A stretch of 64,000 nt of DNA from CAYRVX01 sp964427875 (GTDB lineage Bacteria; Planctomycetota; Phycisphaerae; SM23-33), in the NCBI GenBank assembly GCA_964427875.1, contig CAYRVX010000013.1:1-64000 (forward strand). Reading direction: 5' to 3'. Within the stretch, counting starts at the first letter, position 1, and every line of letters starts with the position of its first letter. Positions 41,691 to 50,125 of the stretch are shown piece by piece. The notes beneath the pieces are model-generated. The model had not been told where the DNA came from and did not search any database. It was given only the letters and a program-made list of their open reading frames with translations. Made by a program: the position numbers and the translations under genes.

Positions 41691-41732
41691 GCGCCCGGAG
41701 GGACTCGAACCCCCAACCCTCGGTTCCGAAGA
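41691..41732 (-). pseudogene. 3' half of a tRNA-Arg (candidate attachment-site remnant)
   Basis: Read on the minus strand this is part of the anticodon arm (CTTCGGA loop and ACCGA), a variable loop GGGTT, a foldable T-arm (GGGGG-TTCGAGT-CCCTC) and the 3' acceptor strand CGGGCGC. There is no D-arm or 5' acceptor strand: the sequence beyond 41732 does not pair. It shares an 18-bp identical core, AACCCTCGGTTCCGAAGA (41715-41732), with the intact tRNA-Arg at 49820-49837 in the same orientation, while its T-stem differs from that copy. This is what the displaced 3' end of a tRNA looks like after site-specific integration. Confidence 0.8.
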
Positions 41733-42217
41733 AAGTCCTCCGTTTCGGCCTAAAGACTTATCTCAATTGCCCTTCTGAAGATCCGCCAACCGACCCACCT
41801 GGCAAATCGCGACAAAATACGCCGTTTCGTGACCGGACGGCAAGCCCATGGCAAGCTCAAGGCTTGTGGCCGCACCGGGGCCGCCTCCGGGCGCGCCCGG
41901 CGGCTCCGAGTCGTTCGAACCTGGAGGTCAGCCTCGTTCGAGGCATTTAGAGCCGCTTACGCCGGCTCAGCCGCCCCTGCCGGGGCCTCCCAGCGGGGTT
42001 AAAGGTATCGGCGACTGGCAGAGCCCCCTGCCGTTGGCCACTTTGGGCCTCATCGTGGGCGACTTGCCACAACCGTCGTCCTGGACTTCACTCGCACTGG
42101 TTGAGTGTTCGTGCGCCAAGGAATACTCGACGCGGCCGAGGCGGGCTCCATGGAGGACCTGGCTTGGGACAACAAGCGGCGCCTATGGATAGCCGGCGCA
42201 CCTTCTGCGACGATGCG
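41733..42217. other. Left end of the island, no supported gene
   Basis: Short open frames on both strands are Pro/Arg-rich and give no domain I recognise. I looked for the C-terminus of a tyrosine recombinase next to the attachment site and did not find the Arg-His-x-x-His...Tyr pattern. It may be eroded mobile-element sequence. Confidence 0.5.
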
Positions 42218-42247
42218 TTGATCGAGTGATGAGTTGGCGAGTATAAT
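42218..42247 (+). promoter_or_regulatory. Candidate sigma70-like promoter of the Avs-like operon
   Basis: TTGATC at 42218-42223 (4 of 6 matches to the -35 consensus), an 18-bp spacer, then a perfect TATAAT at 42242-42247. Transcription would begin near 42254, about 195 bases before the proposed GTG start. Confidence 0.6.
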
Positions 42248-42449
42248 CGTGTCCAGCCGAATGCCTGGATGCGCTGCCGGCTAGGGGTTACCTTGCTGGC
42301 CAGCATTGCAGCCCAGGCACTCGGGCTCGATCGCGCTTCGCGTCTTGGATGGGCAGCAGCATGCCGCTGACTCCGCGGCCGGGCCGAGACGTGGAACGGC
42401 CGGCTTCAGTCTGAGGTGCCGTGGACGTCACGCAGCGGAACGACGATCG

Positions 42450-45400
42450 GTGAGTCAGAGCAAGAGACCACAACCCGGTGCAGCTGAGTCGAATGCGGGG
42501 GATGACTTCCACCTCCTGTGGGCAGCGCGACGTGCCCTGCATCTCCTTGATCCACAGGGCAAGCTCCGAGGCATTCGCGTAGAGGGCCCCGCGCCTCAGG
42601 AAGCCGCAGAGCTCGATCCAGATGGCGATCAACTCTTGGGCATTGATCTCACGGAGTACTTTGGCGGAGCATGCTTTGAGGATGCATCCGGAGTTGTCCA
42701 CTCGCAACTCAAGTACAGCACACGCAGGCCAGACATAGCGTGGACGGCGTCACGTCTCGCTCAAGGCAGGACGGCGAAGTACAGCGGGTCAGTCATTCAT
42801 CGCCTGGCTCAAGTCTTCAAGACCTGCTTGGACGGGTACGGTCGCGAAGCCGTATTGGAGAAGCTCCGCATAGACCTTGTCAGCAACCGCCCGTGCAGTC
42901 GAGTTCTTGCCCATACCATGGCAGATGTGAAAGAGGCGCTCCGCGACCATCCGCAAGCGATGAGGTCGGCCGACCTGCGAAGCAGGCTTGCGACAAATGC
43001 CGCTCGCGAGTACGACCGACTCATGAGAGGCAGCCTTATTCTTGGCTCGCGGCAGTTCACCGATTTCCTCAGGATTCTCGACCTTTCGCATTGCGGCGAG
43101 CCGTCGCGCCTTGACCAGGAAATGGCGCTCGTCCGAGAGATCGGCAGGCTGGGCTTTGGGGAAGTCAGCGACCAGTACAGCAGGTTGAAGGAGTTCGTGC
43201 GTAGTGGCATGATGCCGGAGGGCCAGCATAGGGGCGTGCTGATGGCTGACAACATTGCACCTGTTTTCGGTATCCCCAGTGTGAGCCACCTTTTCCCGGC
43301 ACCGTCGCGGTTTGAGGAACTGGAGTTGCCGGTGGACCGAGAGCAGGGACCGGACATCGCCAGGAGTATCATCAATGCTGAGGGCGTGCCTGTATGCCTT
43401 CACGGTGGGGCAGGCGTTGGAAAAACTGTTCTCGCAAGGTCGCTGAATCGGGATCTCCCAGAAGACTCCGCTGTGGTCCTATTCGACTGTTACGGCGGCG
43501 GGTCGTATCTGGATCGATCTGAAGTAAGGCACGGGTATCCCAGGGCCATCATGCAGATGGCCAACGAACTCGCGACCAAGACTGGATCGCCTCTTCTGCT
43601 TCACCGCGATCAGCGCCCCGAGGAGCTGTTGCGGGCGTTCCGTCAACGTCTGGAATGCGCATCGAGTTTCGTCAGAGGGCGGTGCACCGAGGCGCTTGTG
43701 GTGATCGTTGTGGACGCCGCGGACAACAGCGTAGCGGCCGCCGCTACGTGCGAGGAGGAATCCTTCCTCCGTGGCTTGCTGACATGCCGCCTTCCGGATG
43801 GGTGCCGCTTGGTCGTTACGGCACGGAGCCATCGGCAAGCTGATCTATCACTACCGTCAGGCACCGTCTCAGTCCCGATCCTGCCGTTCAGCCTGGAGGA
43901 GACCCGAGCCAACCTTCGCCGCCACCTTCCCCAGGCTTCAGAGCAAGAGGCCGATGAACTCCATCGCCTGTCAAATGGCATCCCACGCATTCAGGGGTAC
44001 GTCCTGAGCCAGCTCGACAGCCAGCTCGACGCTGGCCTTGATTGCGCTCTGGATCAACTGCGCCCCGCGGGCAAGACGCTTGAGGGCCTCATAGACGAGC
44101 AACTGCTTGAGGCCGGCAGACGCATGGGAGAAGAGGACTTCGCTGAACGCATATGCCCCGCTCTGCTAACGCTGCCGCGGCCCATTCCACTAGAATACGT
44201 TGCTCTGCTTACGGGCGAGAACGAACAAGCAGTATCGGACTTCTGCGTCGACATGTATCCAGGCCTTCACGTGGAAGACAATGTCGTTAGCTTCCGAGAC
44301 GAGGACATCGAGAGTCACTTGCGGGACCGGTTCGGCGGGGATGACTCTATGTCGGGGGCTCTGGCCGATTGCCTGGCGGAACGCAGCGCGTCGGAAAGCT
44401 ACGCTGCGATACACCTGGCCGAGGTGCTACGGCGCGCGGGCAGACATCAGGACATTGTCAGACTCGTTCACCGGGAGCGGCAGCCAGCAGCGATCGCCGA
44501 CCTCATTGAGCGAAAGGAAGTCTTCGCAACCCGAGCACGACTGGCGCTGGAAGCTGTGTTGCGGAGCAATGATCGGGTGGAGCTGCTCAAGCTTCTCTTC
44601 GTCGTCGCCGAGGCGGCCAAGACGGACGAGGCTGTTGCAAAGTTACTGCTGGAGAATGCCGACTTGGCCTGCCGCTACGGCGATCCGGCGACCGTGCAGA
44701 GGCTCTATCTGAATGACAGGAACGGTCGTGTCGAGTGGTACGGCCCCACGCATCTTCAGTGTGCCGCGAACTACGCTCGTAACAGGGATACCCACGGCCG
44801 TGCGATGGAACACCTCCGCTCAGCCGAGGCTTGGCTGAGGCATTGGTCAAGCCTGCCTGAGGACGAGCGCCAGAGATGGACGATCGATGTCGAGAGTATT
44901 GCCTTGGGCGCGGAGGCTGTCCTGCGGCTTTGCGGCTCTCGTGAGGCGTCCACGTGGCTTTCGGGGTGGCGGCCGAAATCGGTGGTCTTCGCTGCAACGA
45001 CAAGGCTAGTGCGGAATCTAGTCATGACCGAGGGCAGTGATGCATTCGAGTTGCTCGGAGAAACGAGGTTGCGGGCCGACGCGATTCTGGCCATCGCTGA
45101 CGCGGCGATCGGGGATGGACTGCTGCCGCCGCGTGAACTCATCCTGCGGGGGGTGTCTGTGTGGAGTCGGCTGGCATCGGCGGGCGTCGAGTGCGAGAGA
45201 GGGATGGTCCGGCCTGGTATCCTGTTGTGCGAAGCGGCTGCCGCACATCAAGTCGACACCAGCACACTGCGCGCCCTGATCGAATTCTTCGCCCCCGCCG
45301 CACCGGAACATCGAGGACTTATCTACTCCGACGAATCAGGCGAGGCATATGATGCCTTGCTCCGAGCGAGCGCACTGCTTTCCGTGGTGGAGGGCCGCGA

Positions 45401-48400
45401 ACTGAAGGCGGACGCCCCCGCGCTCCTGCCACCGCGCCTTCGTGAGGAACCGCAAGAGGAAGACGACAGCGCCAAGCGCCACTGGGAGGAGGAACGGAAG
45501 AGTTTCCGGGAGTTGTATGAGTTCTTACTCCCTGCTTATGTGCTACGTGCCAGGTTAATGGCCAGGAAACTCGAACCCAGCAGTGTCCCGAATGAGCTTC
45601 AGTCTGCCATGGACAGGGGCATGCGCATCGTCTCGGCGCGGATGCGTCACGACGAGCAATACCTGACGGGACTCAAGGCAGGAATACTCGCGGATGCAGT
45701 CGTCCACGCAGCTTCTGTCTGCCAGGAGGCATTCAGGTCGGTATGCACTCGCTATAGCAGGGAGGGGTGGCTTGGTCTGTCTCTGTCTCTGGCAAGAAAG
45801 GCATCCGGCCTACCGGCGCTCCACGACGAAGCAATAAGGTTACTCGATGACGTGCAGAAGTACCTAGACAACAACGCTCTTCCGGGAAGCGAGAAAGTAG
45901 ACACATTCGTCACGTGTAGCCGCATCGCGGGTGTCGTCGATGCCGAACTCGGCCGTCGCTACTTCGATCTGGCTGTCGAGGCCGCGTCGGAGATTGATGA
46001 GGAAGCCTTTGGCATGCTTCGGTTGGTCTCGGGGCTGGCTAGTCGCGCTGCGACTGACAAACCACAGGTGAACGAAGGGCAGCTTGCTGCAGACTTCTCT
46101 GCCATCGTCGAGGATTGCCACTGGCGGTTGCGCGATTGGGATCACTTCCCGTGGGATGAATGCGTAAGGGGCATCGCCAGCCTTAGCCCAGCGGTAGCGG
46201 CCGCCGCTCTCGCCAGGTGGGATCAACGCGGTATCTTGGGCTTCTGTCAGGAAAGCCCAGCTCTTGTGAACACTTGCCTAGAAAAGGGAGCGGTCAGCCC
46301 GGCCGCCGCGATCTCCTGGGGCGTGCTGTCTCCACTGGGAAGCATGGCTGCAATGGAAGTCAGTCTGAGAGGGCTTGAGGCACTCAAAAGCCGCGGGCTT
46401 CCCGCCGGGACTTACGTTGCTGATGCACTATCGCTTCTTGTTGATCACGCTGTACGGCTTGCTCCGATGCGAGACCGGAAGCACCTATCAGAACAAGTAA
46501 CGCGGTGGGCCAAGGCCCATAACATGGCTGGTCACGTCGCTCTGCGCGATGCAGCTACGCTCGCTGCGTTCCTCAGGGCACTCGATGAGTCGGACGTAGC
46601 CAACGTCCGCGAGGTAACGCCGCCAAGCCGCCCCCGGGCTATAGCGGACAGAGAGGAGCCGAAATCCCCGACAGTCAACTGGGAGGAGTTGTTGGAGGGA
46701 AGGAGCTTCTGTAATCCCGCCGAAATCGAGAACGCTCTTCGGGAGCTTCACGCTCTTGAGGACGAGACGAGCCGGAGGTGGCCCGGGGGATCGCAACTTT
46801 CGAGACAGTTCCTCAGCCGAGTCGAGGCCAAGGCGCGGCCGAGCGAGTACGCAGCCCAGCTTGATGCATTACTGTCCGTAGACAGCGAACTGCTCGGCTT
46901 CGAGGAACTTGCGGACACACTGAGAAGCTGTCTTGCTGGATGGTCGCATCACCCATTGGTGAGGGAGTGGCGGGAGCGGCTGCCGGAGTTGCTTGCCACG
47001 CAGTGGTTCCACGCCTTCTTCTATGAGGGTCTTGTGTCGCTGTACCGGGTTGAGCACCTGGAGAAGGACTTGGGCGTCCCACGGCCCCGCATGCTGGACT
47101 GCCTTGCCAACGCTCTCCCGCGACACCTGCGGGAGGTGTCGGCGCTATCAGTCTACGCGGTTGCGCTTGGGCTTGTTGACTCGCTTCCGGCGGGAGCCGC
47201 CTTGAATGTGCTTGCGTGGGCCGTCCCGATGTTGCGAACACGCATCGACGGGGAAGGGCTGGCATCCCATGGCATCGATGTCGGGGCACTGCCTGACCCG
47301 GGTGTCGAGCTAGAAGCAGCCATCCTATGGTACCTCTTTGGGCATCCCGACAAGCGTGTGCGGTGGCGAGGGGTCCATGCCGCAAGGCGCATGGTTCGGC
47401 TTGGGGAAGGCAGGATTCTCATCAGCCTAGCCCGTTGGCTGGATACGGGCAGGGGTCACCCGTTCGTCATGCCAGGCACTACATTCTACTGGCTTGCCGC
47501 GAGGCAGTGGTTCTTCCTGCTTGTTGACAGGCTTTCCGCCGAGATGCCGGCGGCCGTGCTGCCCATTGCCGACCTAGTTGCCAGGGAGGCAGTCCGACCG
47601 GCGATTCCCCATGCCTTGATCGTGCGGATCGCAAACAGAGCTGCGCTTCGTCTCGCGGAACACGCTCAGAGTCCGTACAGTGCGCAGGAGATCGTTGAGA
47701 TTCGAGAATCCCTGACGCCTATAGGGCAGGTGAGCAAGAACGCGAGTCGCGAGAGACTGTTACGCGACGACTACCGGTCAACGTCGGCAGTGCGATTTCA
47801 ATTCGATCGGACTGACACGCTCCCATACTGGTACAGTCCAGCAGGTGGCGTCTTCGGTGTGATTGGCAAGGCCTTTTGCATAGCCGCCGAGAAATGGATC
47901 TGCGACGAGTGGGGGTATGCGGAACCTGTCAGAGATTCAGACCCTGTATGCAAGTGGCAGGGAAGTGACCGAGACTGGGCGCTGAGGTCCAATCGGCATG
48001 GCTCCGAGCCAACGATTGAGGATCTGAGGATATACCTTGAGTACAACGCCATGTTCTGCGTGGCTGGTGAACTCCTTGCGACCAAGCCCGTTGTCGAGGA
48101 CGATTGGGAGAGCGATCCGTGGGGATACTGGCTGAACCGCTGGGACTTGTCTTGGCGGGATCAGTGGCTGGCTGATAGACGGCAGACGACACCTCTGGAG
48201 CGCTCCTTTTGGGTCTCCTCGCAGGACAAGGTGGTGGAGTGGACCAAGGGCGCGACGGAGGATGATCGCCGCCGTGTTGTTGGGTTGCTTGATCCACTTC
48301 ACGCTGGCTACATCGTCGTAGAAGCGCGCCAGAGCCGCCATGACTATGGTGGCAATGACAGCACATATGTGGCTAGCGCTCTTGTAGCGGCAGAGACCGG

Positions 48401-48983
48401 TCAGGCCCTGTTGCATGCATTGGCTCAATGCCAGACACCCCATGACTATGCAATACCCTTGGAGGGGGGCGACCATCAATTCGATGTGAAGCTCGGCGAT
48501 GGCACACGATTTGCGCTCACGGGATGGATCGAGGTGGAGGGCGGCGACACAGAAGGCTTGGATGAGCATGATCCCCTGCGATACAGTCTTGGCAGGACAC
48601 TCGCGGTTCCGGGGTCCAAGCTAACACAGTGGGCCGACCTCGCTCTAGATGACGGTTGTTGGGAGTCGCACAGGAGAGAGCGACCTGATGTGCCGCTCAC
48701 GATCTTCGAGCACTGGAATGACTGTCTCCGTGAGGAATACGTGAGCGGCTTCCAGACAGAGGGGCATCGACTATGGGTCCGAATCAGCGACTTGCTGGAA
48801 TTCCTGAGGTCGGGCGAGTGGGCTCTGATCGTTGAGTGCGAGATCGCCCGACACGCAGATCGACGCGAGAGACGAAGGCTGGAGGACGAATATGTCTCGA
48901 AAGCGGAACTCTACCTCATCCACTCCGACGGAACGGTCGAGACGACCACAGGCTGTTCTCGACTTGGGGAAACGCCTGGTTGA
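42450..48983 (+). CDS. Avs-like STAND NTPase with N-terminal PD-(D/E)XK nuclease-like domain
   Basis: 2,177 aa from GTG 42450, chosen because it precedes the first conserved-looking segment by a short polar lead; the frame is open further upstream from TTG 42306. Residues about 17-180: 'GDDFHLLWAARRALHLL', then Glu45, Asp66 and Gln86-Leu-Lys88 ('VHSQLKYS'), the spacing of PD-(D/E)XK nucleases of the Cap4/DUF4297 type. Residues 319-326: Walker A GGAGVGKT; Walker B 'VVIVVDAAD' (Asp422, Asp425); 'RLVVTARSH' follows (about 455). The remaining ~1,600 residues are helical, TPR-like, with a beta-rich end. Known Avs proteins bind a phage protein (terminase or portal) through this C-terminal sensor, tetramerise and degrade DNA; that role here is inference. 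It overlaps the next gene by 92 bp. Type III AVAST has the same two-gene layout. Cytoplasmic. Confidence 0.8.
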   Translation: MSQSKRPQPGAAESNAGDDFHLLWAARRALHLLDPQGKLRGIRVEGPAPQEAAELDPDGDQLLGIDLTEYFGGACFEDASGVVHSQLKYSTRRPDIAWTASRLAQGRTAKYSGSVIHRLAQVFKTCLDGYGREAVLEKLRIDLVSNRPCSRVLAHTMADVKEALRDHPQAMRSADLRSRLATNAAREYDRLMRGSLILGSRQFTDFLRILDLSHCGEPSRLDQEMALVREIGRLGFGEVSDQYSRLKEFVRSGMMPEGQHRGVLMADNIAPVFGIPSVSHLFPAPSRFEELELPVDREQGPDIARSIINAEGVPVCLHGGAGVGKTVLARSLNRDLPEDSAVVLFDCYGGGSYLDRSEVRHGYPRAIMQMANELATKTGSPLLLHRDQRPEELLRAFRQRLECASSFVRGRCTEALVVIVVDAADNSVAAAATCEEESFLRGLLTCRLPDGCRLVVTARSHRQADLSLPSGTVSVPILPFSLEETRANLRRHLPQASEQEADELHRLSNGIPRIQGYVLSQLDSQLDAGLDCALDQLRPAGKTLEGLIDEQLLEAGRRMGEEDFAERICPALLTLPRPIPLEYVALLTGENEQAVSDFCVDMYPGLHVEDNVVSFRDEDIESHLRDRFGGDDSMSGALADCLAERSASESYAAIHLAEVLRRAGRHQDIVRLVHRERQPAAIADLIERKEVFATRARLALEAVLRSNDRVELLKLLFVVAEAAKTDEAVAKLLLENADLACRYGDPATVQRLYLNDRNGRVEWYGPTHLQCAANYARNRDTHGRAMEHLRSAEAWLRHWSSLPEDERQRWTIDVESIALGAEAVLRLCGSREASTWLSGWRPKSVVFAATTRLVRNLVMTEGSDAFELLGETRLRADAILAIADAAIGDGLLPPRELILRGVSVWSRLASAGVECERGMVRPGILLCEAAAAHQVDTSTLRALIEFFAPAAPEHRGLIYSDESGEAYDALLRASALLSVVEGRELKADAPALLPPRLREEPQEEDDSAKRHWEEERKSFRELYEFLLPAYVLRARLMARKLEPSSVPNELQSAMDRGMRIVSARMRHDEQYLTGLKAGILADAVVHAASVCQEAFRSVCTRYSREGWLGLSLSLARKASGLPALHDEAIRLLDDVQKYLDNNALPGSEKVDTFVTCSRIAGVVDAELGRRYFDLAVEAASEIDEEAFGMLRLVSGLASRAATDKPQVNEGQLAADFSAIVEDCHWRLRDWDHFPWDECVRGIASLSPAVAAAALARWDQRGILGFCQESPALVNTCLEKGAVSPAAAISWGVLSPLGSMAAMEVSLRGLEALKSRGLPAGTYVADALSLLVDHAVRLAPMRDRKHLSEQVTRWAKAHNMAGHVALRDAATLAAFLRALDESDVANVREVTPPSRPRAIADREEPKSPTVNWEELLEGRSFCNPAEIENALRELHALEDETSRRWPGGSQLSRQFLSRVEAKARPSEYAAQLDALLSVDSELLGFEELADTLRSCLAGWSHHPLVREWRERLPELLATQWFHAFFYEGLVSLYRVEHLEKDLGVPRPRMLDCLANALPRHLREVSALSVYAVALGLVDSLPAGAALNVLAWAVPMLRTRIDGEGLASHGIDVGALPDPGVELEAAILWYLFGHPDKRVRWRGVHAARRMVRLGEGRILISLARWLDTGRGHPFVMPGTTFYWLAARQWFFLLVDRLSAEMPAAVLPIADLVAREAVRPAIPHALIVRIANRAALRLAEHAQSPYSAQEIVEIRESLTPIGQVSKNASRERLLRDDYRSTSAVRFQFDRTDTLPYWYSPAGGVFGVIGKAFCIAAEKWICDEWGYAEPVRDSDPVCKWQGSDRDWALRSNRHGSEPTIEDLRIYLEYNAMFCVAGELLATKPVVEDDWESDPWGYWLNRWDLSWRDQWLADRRQTTPLERSFWVSSQDKVVEWTKGATEDDRRRVVGLLDPLHAGYIVVEARQSRHDYGGNDSTYVASALVAAETGQALLHALAQCQTPHDYAIPLEGGDHQFDVKLGDGTRFALTGWIEVEGGDTEGLDEHDPLRYSLGRTLAVPGSKLTQWADLALDDGCWESHRRERPDVPLTIFEHWNDCLREEYVSGFQTEGHRLWVRISDLLEFLRSGEWALIVECEIARHADRRERRRLEDEYVSKAELYLIHSDGTVETTTGCSRLGETPG
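48881..48885 (+). promoter_or_regulatory. Ribosome binding site of the companion gene
   Basis: GGAGG, six bases before ATG 48892 and inside the upstream coding sequence. It decides the start against the in-frame upstream codon at 48832. Confidence 0.75.
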
Positions 48984-49629
48984 GGAGTTAGGTCTCCAGA
49001 GCACTTGCGAGACCCTGTCGAAGTGGATGGCGCACTACTTGGCTGAGTTGATGGCTTCTGCGGAGAGAGAGACTGATCCCGCTGCCAAACGGACTGCGCA
49101 GGATAAGTGCTGCGAGGTCATTGAGCGGCTATGGACCCAGCGCGCGAATCTCCCTGGTGGCGCGAAGCCACTCGGACGGCTTGAGCAGGCACTGAGCGCC
49201 CTTCAGGCGATGCAAGCGGATCAGGCGAGGTTTCCCGCCATGGTGCAGCGCGCTGCTGATAGCGTAGACAACGCGTGGCTGCAGTTTGCCCGTGACTCCC
49301 ACGCTGCTGACAAGCGCATGGCGTGCATTGCTTTCTTGACCGGCGTGCTTGAGGGCAAGTTCGGGGAGGAGAAACGGTGGGTTGAAGAACACGCAGAGCA
49401 ACTGTCTGACGTGGAGCGGAACATGATCGAGTCGCTGGACACCTGGCTTGGTCTGGATGTGCATTGGCTCACTCGCAGTGACCGCAAACCCGTGTCTGCT
49501 CTGCCCACGAATGAACGGAGGCAGATCATCCTGAGCGAGCTTGAGAAGTCAGTGCAAAGCCAAGTGGATGCATTCGAGAAGCTTAGACAGGAAGTTGAGG
49601 GGGAAGTTGAGACCAAGCCGGAAGCCTGA
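48892..49629 (+). CDS. 245-aa helical companion protein of the Avs-like operon
   Basis: The start ATG 48892 follows a perfect GGAGG; the gene overlaps the 3' end of the STAND gene by 92 bp in another frame, implying translational coupling. After a Ser/Thr/Arg-rich lead the protein is predicted helical throughout: 'LGKRLVEELGLQSTCETLSKWMAHYLAELM', 'CCEVIERLWTQR', 'AALQAMQ'-like helices, and a charged C-terminal coiled stretch ('SELEKSVQSQVDAFEKLRQEVEGEV'). There is no signal peptide, membrane segment, nuclease or nucleotide-binding motif. Some AVAST operons encode a small partner beside the STAND protein (for example type III, Avs3b), and this could be one; I cannot confirm homology from sequence alone. 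Likely cytoplasmic. Confidence 0.75.
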   Translation: MSRKRNSTSSTPTERSRRPQAVLDLGKRLVEELGLQSTCETLSKWMAHYLAELMASAERETDPAAKRTAQDKCCEVIERLWTQRANLPGGAKPLGRLEQALSALQAMQADQARFPAMVQRAADSVDNAWLQFARDSHAADKRMACIAFLTGVLEGKFGEEKRWVEEHAEQLSDVERNMIESLDTWLGLDVHWLTRSDRKPVSALPTNERRQIILSELEKSVQSQVDAFEKLRQEVEGEVETKPEA

Positions 49630-49794
49630 GGGATTCGCCAAGTACGCCTGGGTCTGATCCCAGAATCCGGCATAGTTGGTGGCACCCCATCATCCGCCCC
49701 GCCATGCGGCCCGTGCCCCTGAGGCCGCCGTGTCGTGCAGGACCGGCGCGCCCGCCGCCGTCGCGACGGACACGAGGGCTCTTGCGGCGTAGAC
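49630..49794. other. Right end of the island, no supported gene
   Basis: 165 bp between the companion gene and the tRNA. A small hairpin CTGGG-TCTGAT-CCCAG (49648-49663) lies about 20 bases after the stop and might help end the operon, but no T-run follows. Nothing else is recognisable. Confidence 0.4.
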
Positions 49795-49868
49795 CACGCC
49801 CGACAGGACTCGAACCTGTAACCCTCGGTTCCGAAGACCGATGCTCTATCCGATTGAGCTACGGGCGC
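49795..49868 (-). tRNA. tRNA-Arg (anticodon TCG)
   Basis: A full cloverleaf on the minus strand: acceptor GCGCCCG/CGGGCGT with a G-U first pair, D-arm GCTC...GAGC, anticodon stem TCGGT/ACCGA around the loop CTTCGGA (anticodon TCG, reading CGA/CGN), variable loop GGGTT, and T-arm ACAGG-TTCGAGT-CCTGT. Discriminator G; CCA is not encoded. It would be the intact tRNA rebuilt at one end of the island; its 3' half may therefore be element-derived. Confidence 0.95.
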
Positions 49869-50037
49869 TAACAGTTGCCGGCCGCTCACCTCGCACCTGG
49901 CCGCCAGGCCGTGACAGCACTCGAGGCACAGGACGGCCACGGGAGTCTATACGCCGGGGGCAGGCCCGTCAACAACAGACCGTATCTCGCTCTTCCCCGG
50001 TGACACCCTTGGATCGTTCCGAGCCGCGCCGTGACAG
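49869..50037. other. Intergenic region between tRNA-Arg and the terminator
   Basis: This stretch must hold the tRNA promoter (minus strand). I see no clear -35/-10 pair and no gene. Confidence 0.4.
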
Positions 50038-50073
50038 AGGCAGCGGCCCCGCTTGAAGGCGAGGCCGCTGCCT
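50038..50073 (-). terminator. Hairpin downstream of the second giant gene
   Basis: Perfect 11-bp inverted repeat AGGCAGCGGCC / GGCCGCTGCCT with a 14-base loop whose CGC/GCG can extend the stem, about 53 bases after the stop codon. No T-run follows on the minus strand (CTGTCACGG), so it is a strong GC hairpin rather than a textbook intrinsic terminator; a CCTTTC run on the plus-strand side is short. Confidence 0.55.
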
Positions 50074-50125
50074 TTCATGCTTCGTCGTCGACGGTACGTC
50101 CCGTCGTCGTTGAGATCGCCGAGGG

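Larger units (their letters stand above)
41691..49868. mobile_element. Candidate tRNA-Arg genomic island carrying an Avs-like defence operon
   Basis: The interval is bounded by an intact tRNA-Arg(TCG) on the right and a same-orientation tRNA-Arg 3' half on the left, sharing an 18-bp core. The cargo genes are visibly less GC-rich and use more A/T-ending codons than the giant genes on both sides, and they are on the opposite strand. No integrase, relaxase or transposase is visible inside, so the element would be non-autonomous, decayed, or mobilised in trans. Alternative: two unrelated tRNA-Arg relics flanking a local gene pair. Confidence 0.6.

Noticed and set aside
41481..41753. Small plus-strand protein containing GGTRTPNPRFR
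   Set aside because: This peptide is the well-known translation of a tRNA 3' half read antisense, not a gene.
41733..42305. Tyrosine recombinase next to the half-tRNA
   Set aside because: Looked for on both strands; no catalytic Arg/His/Tyr pattern found.
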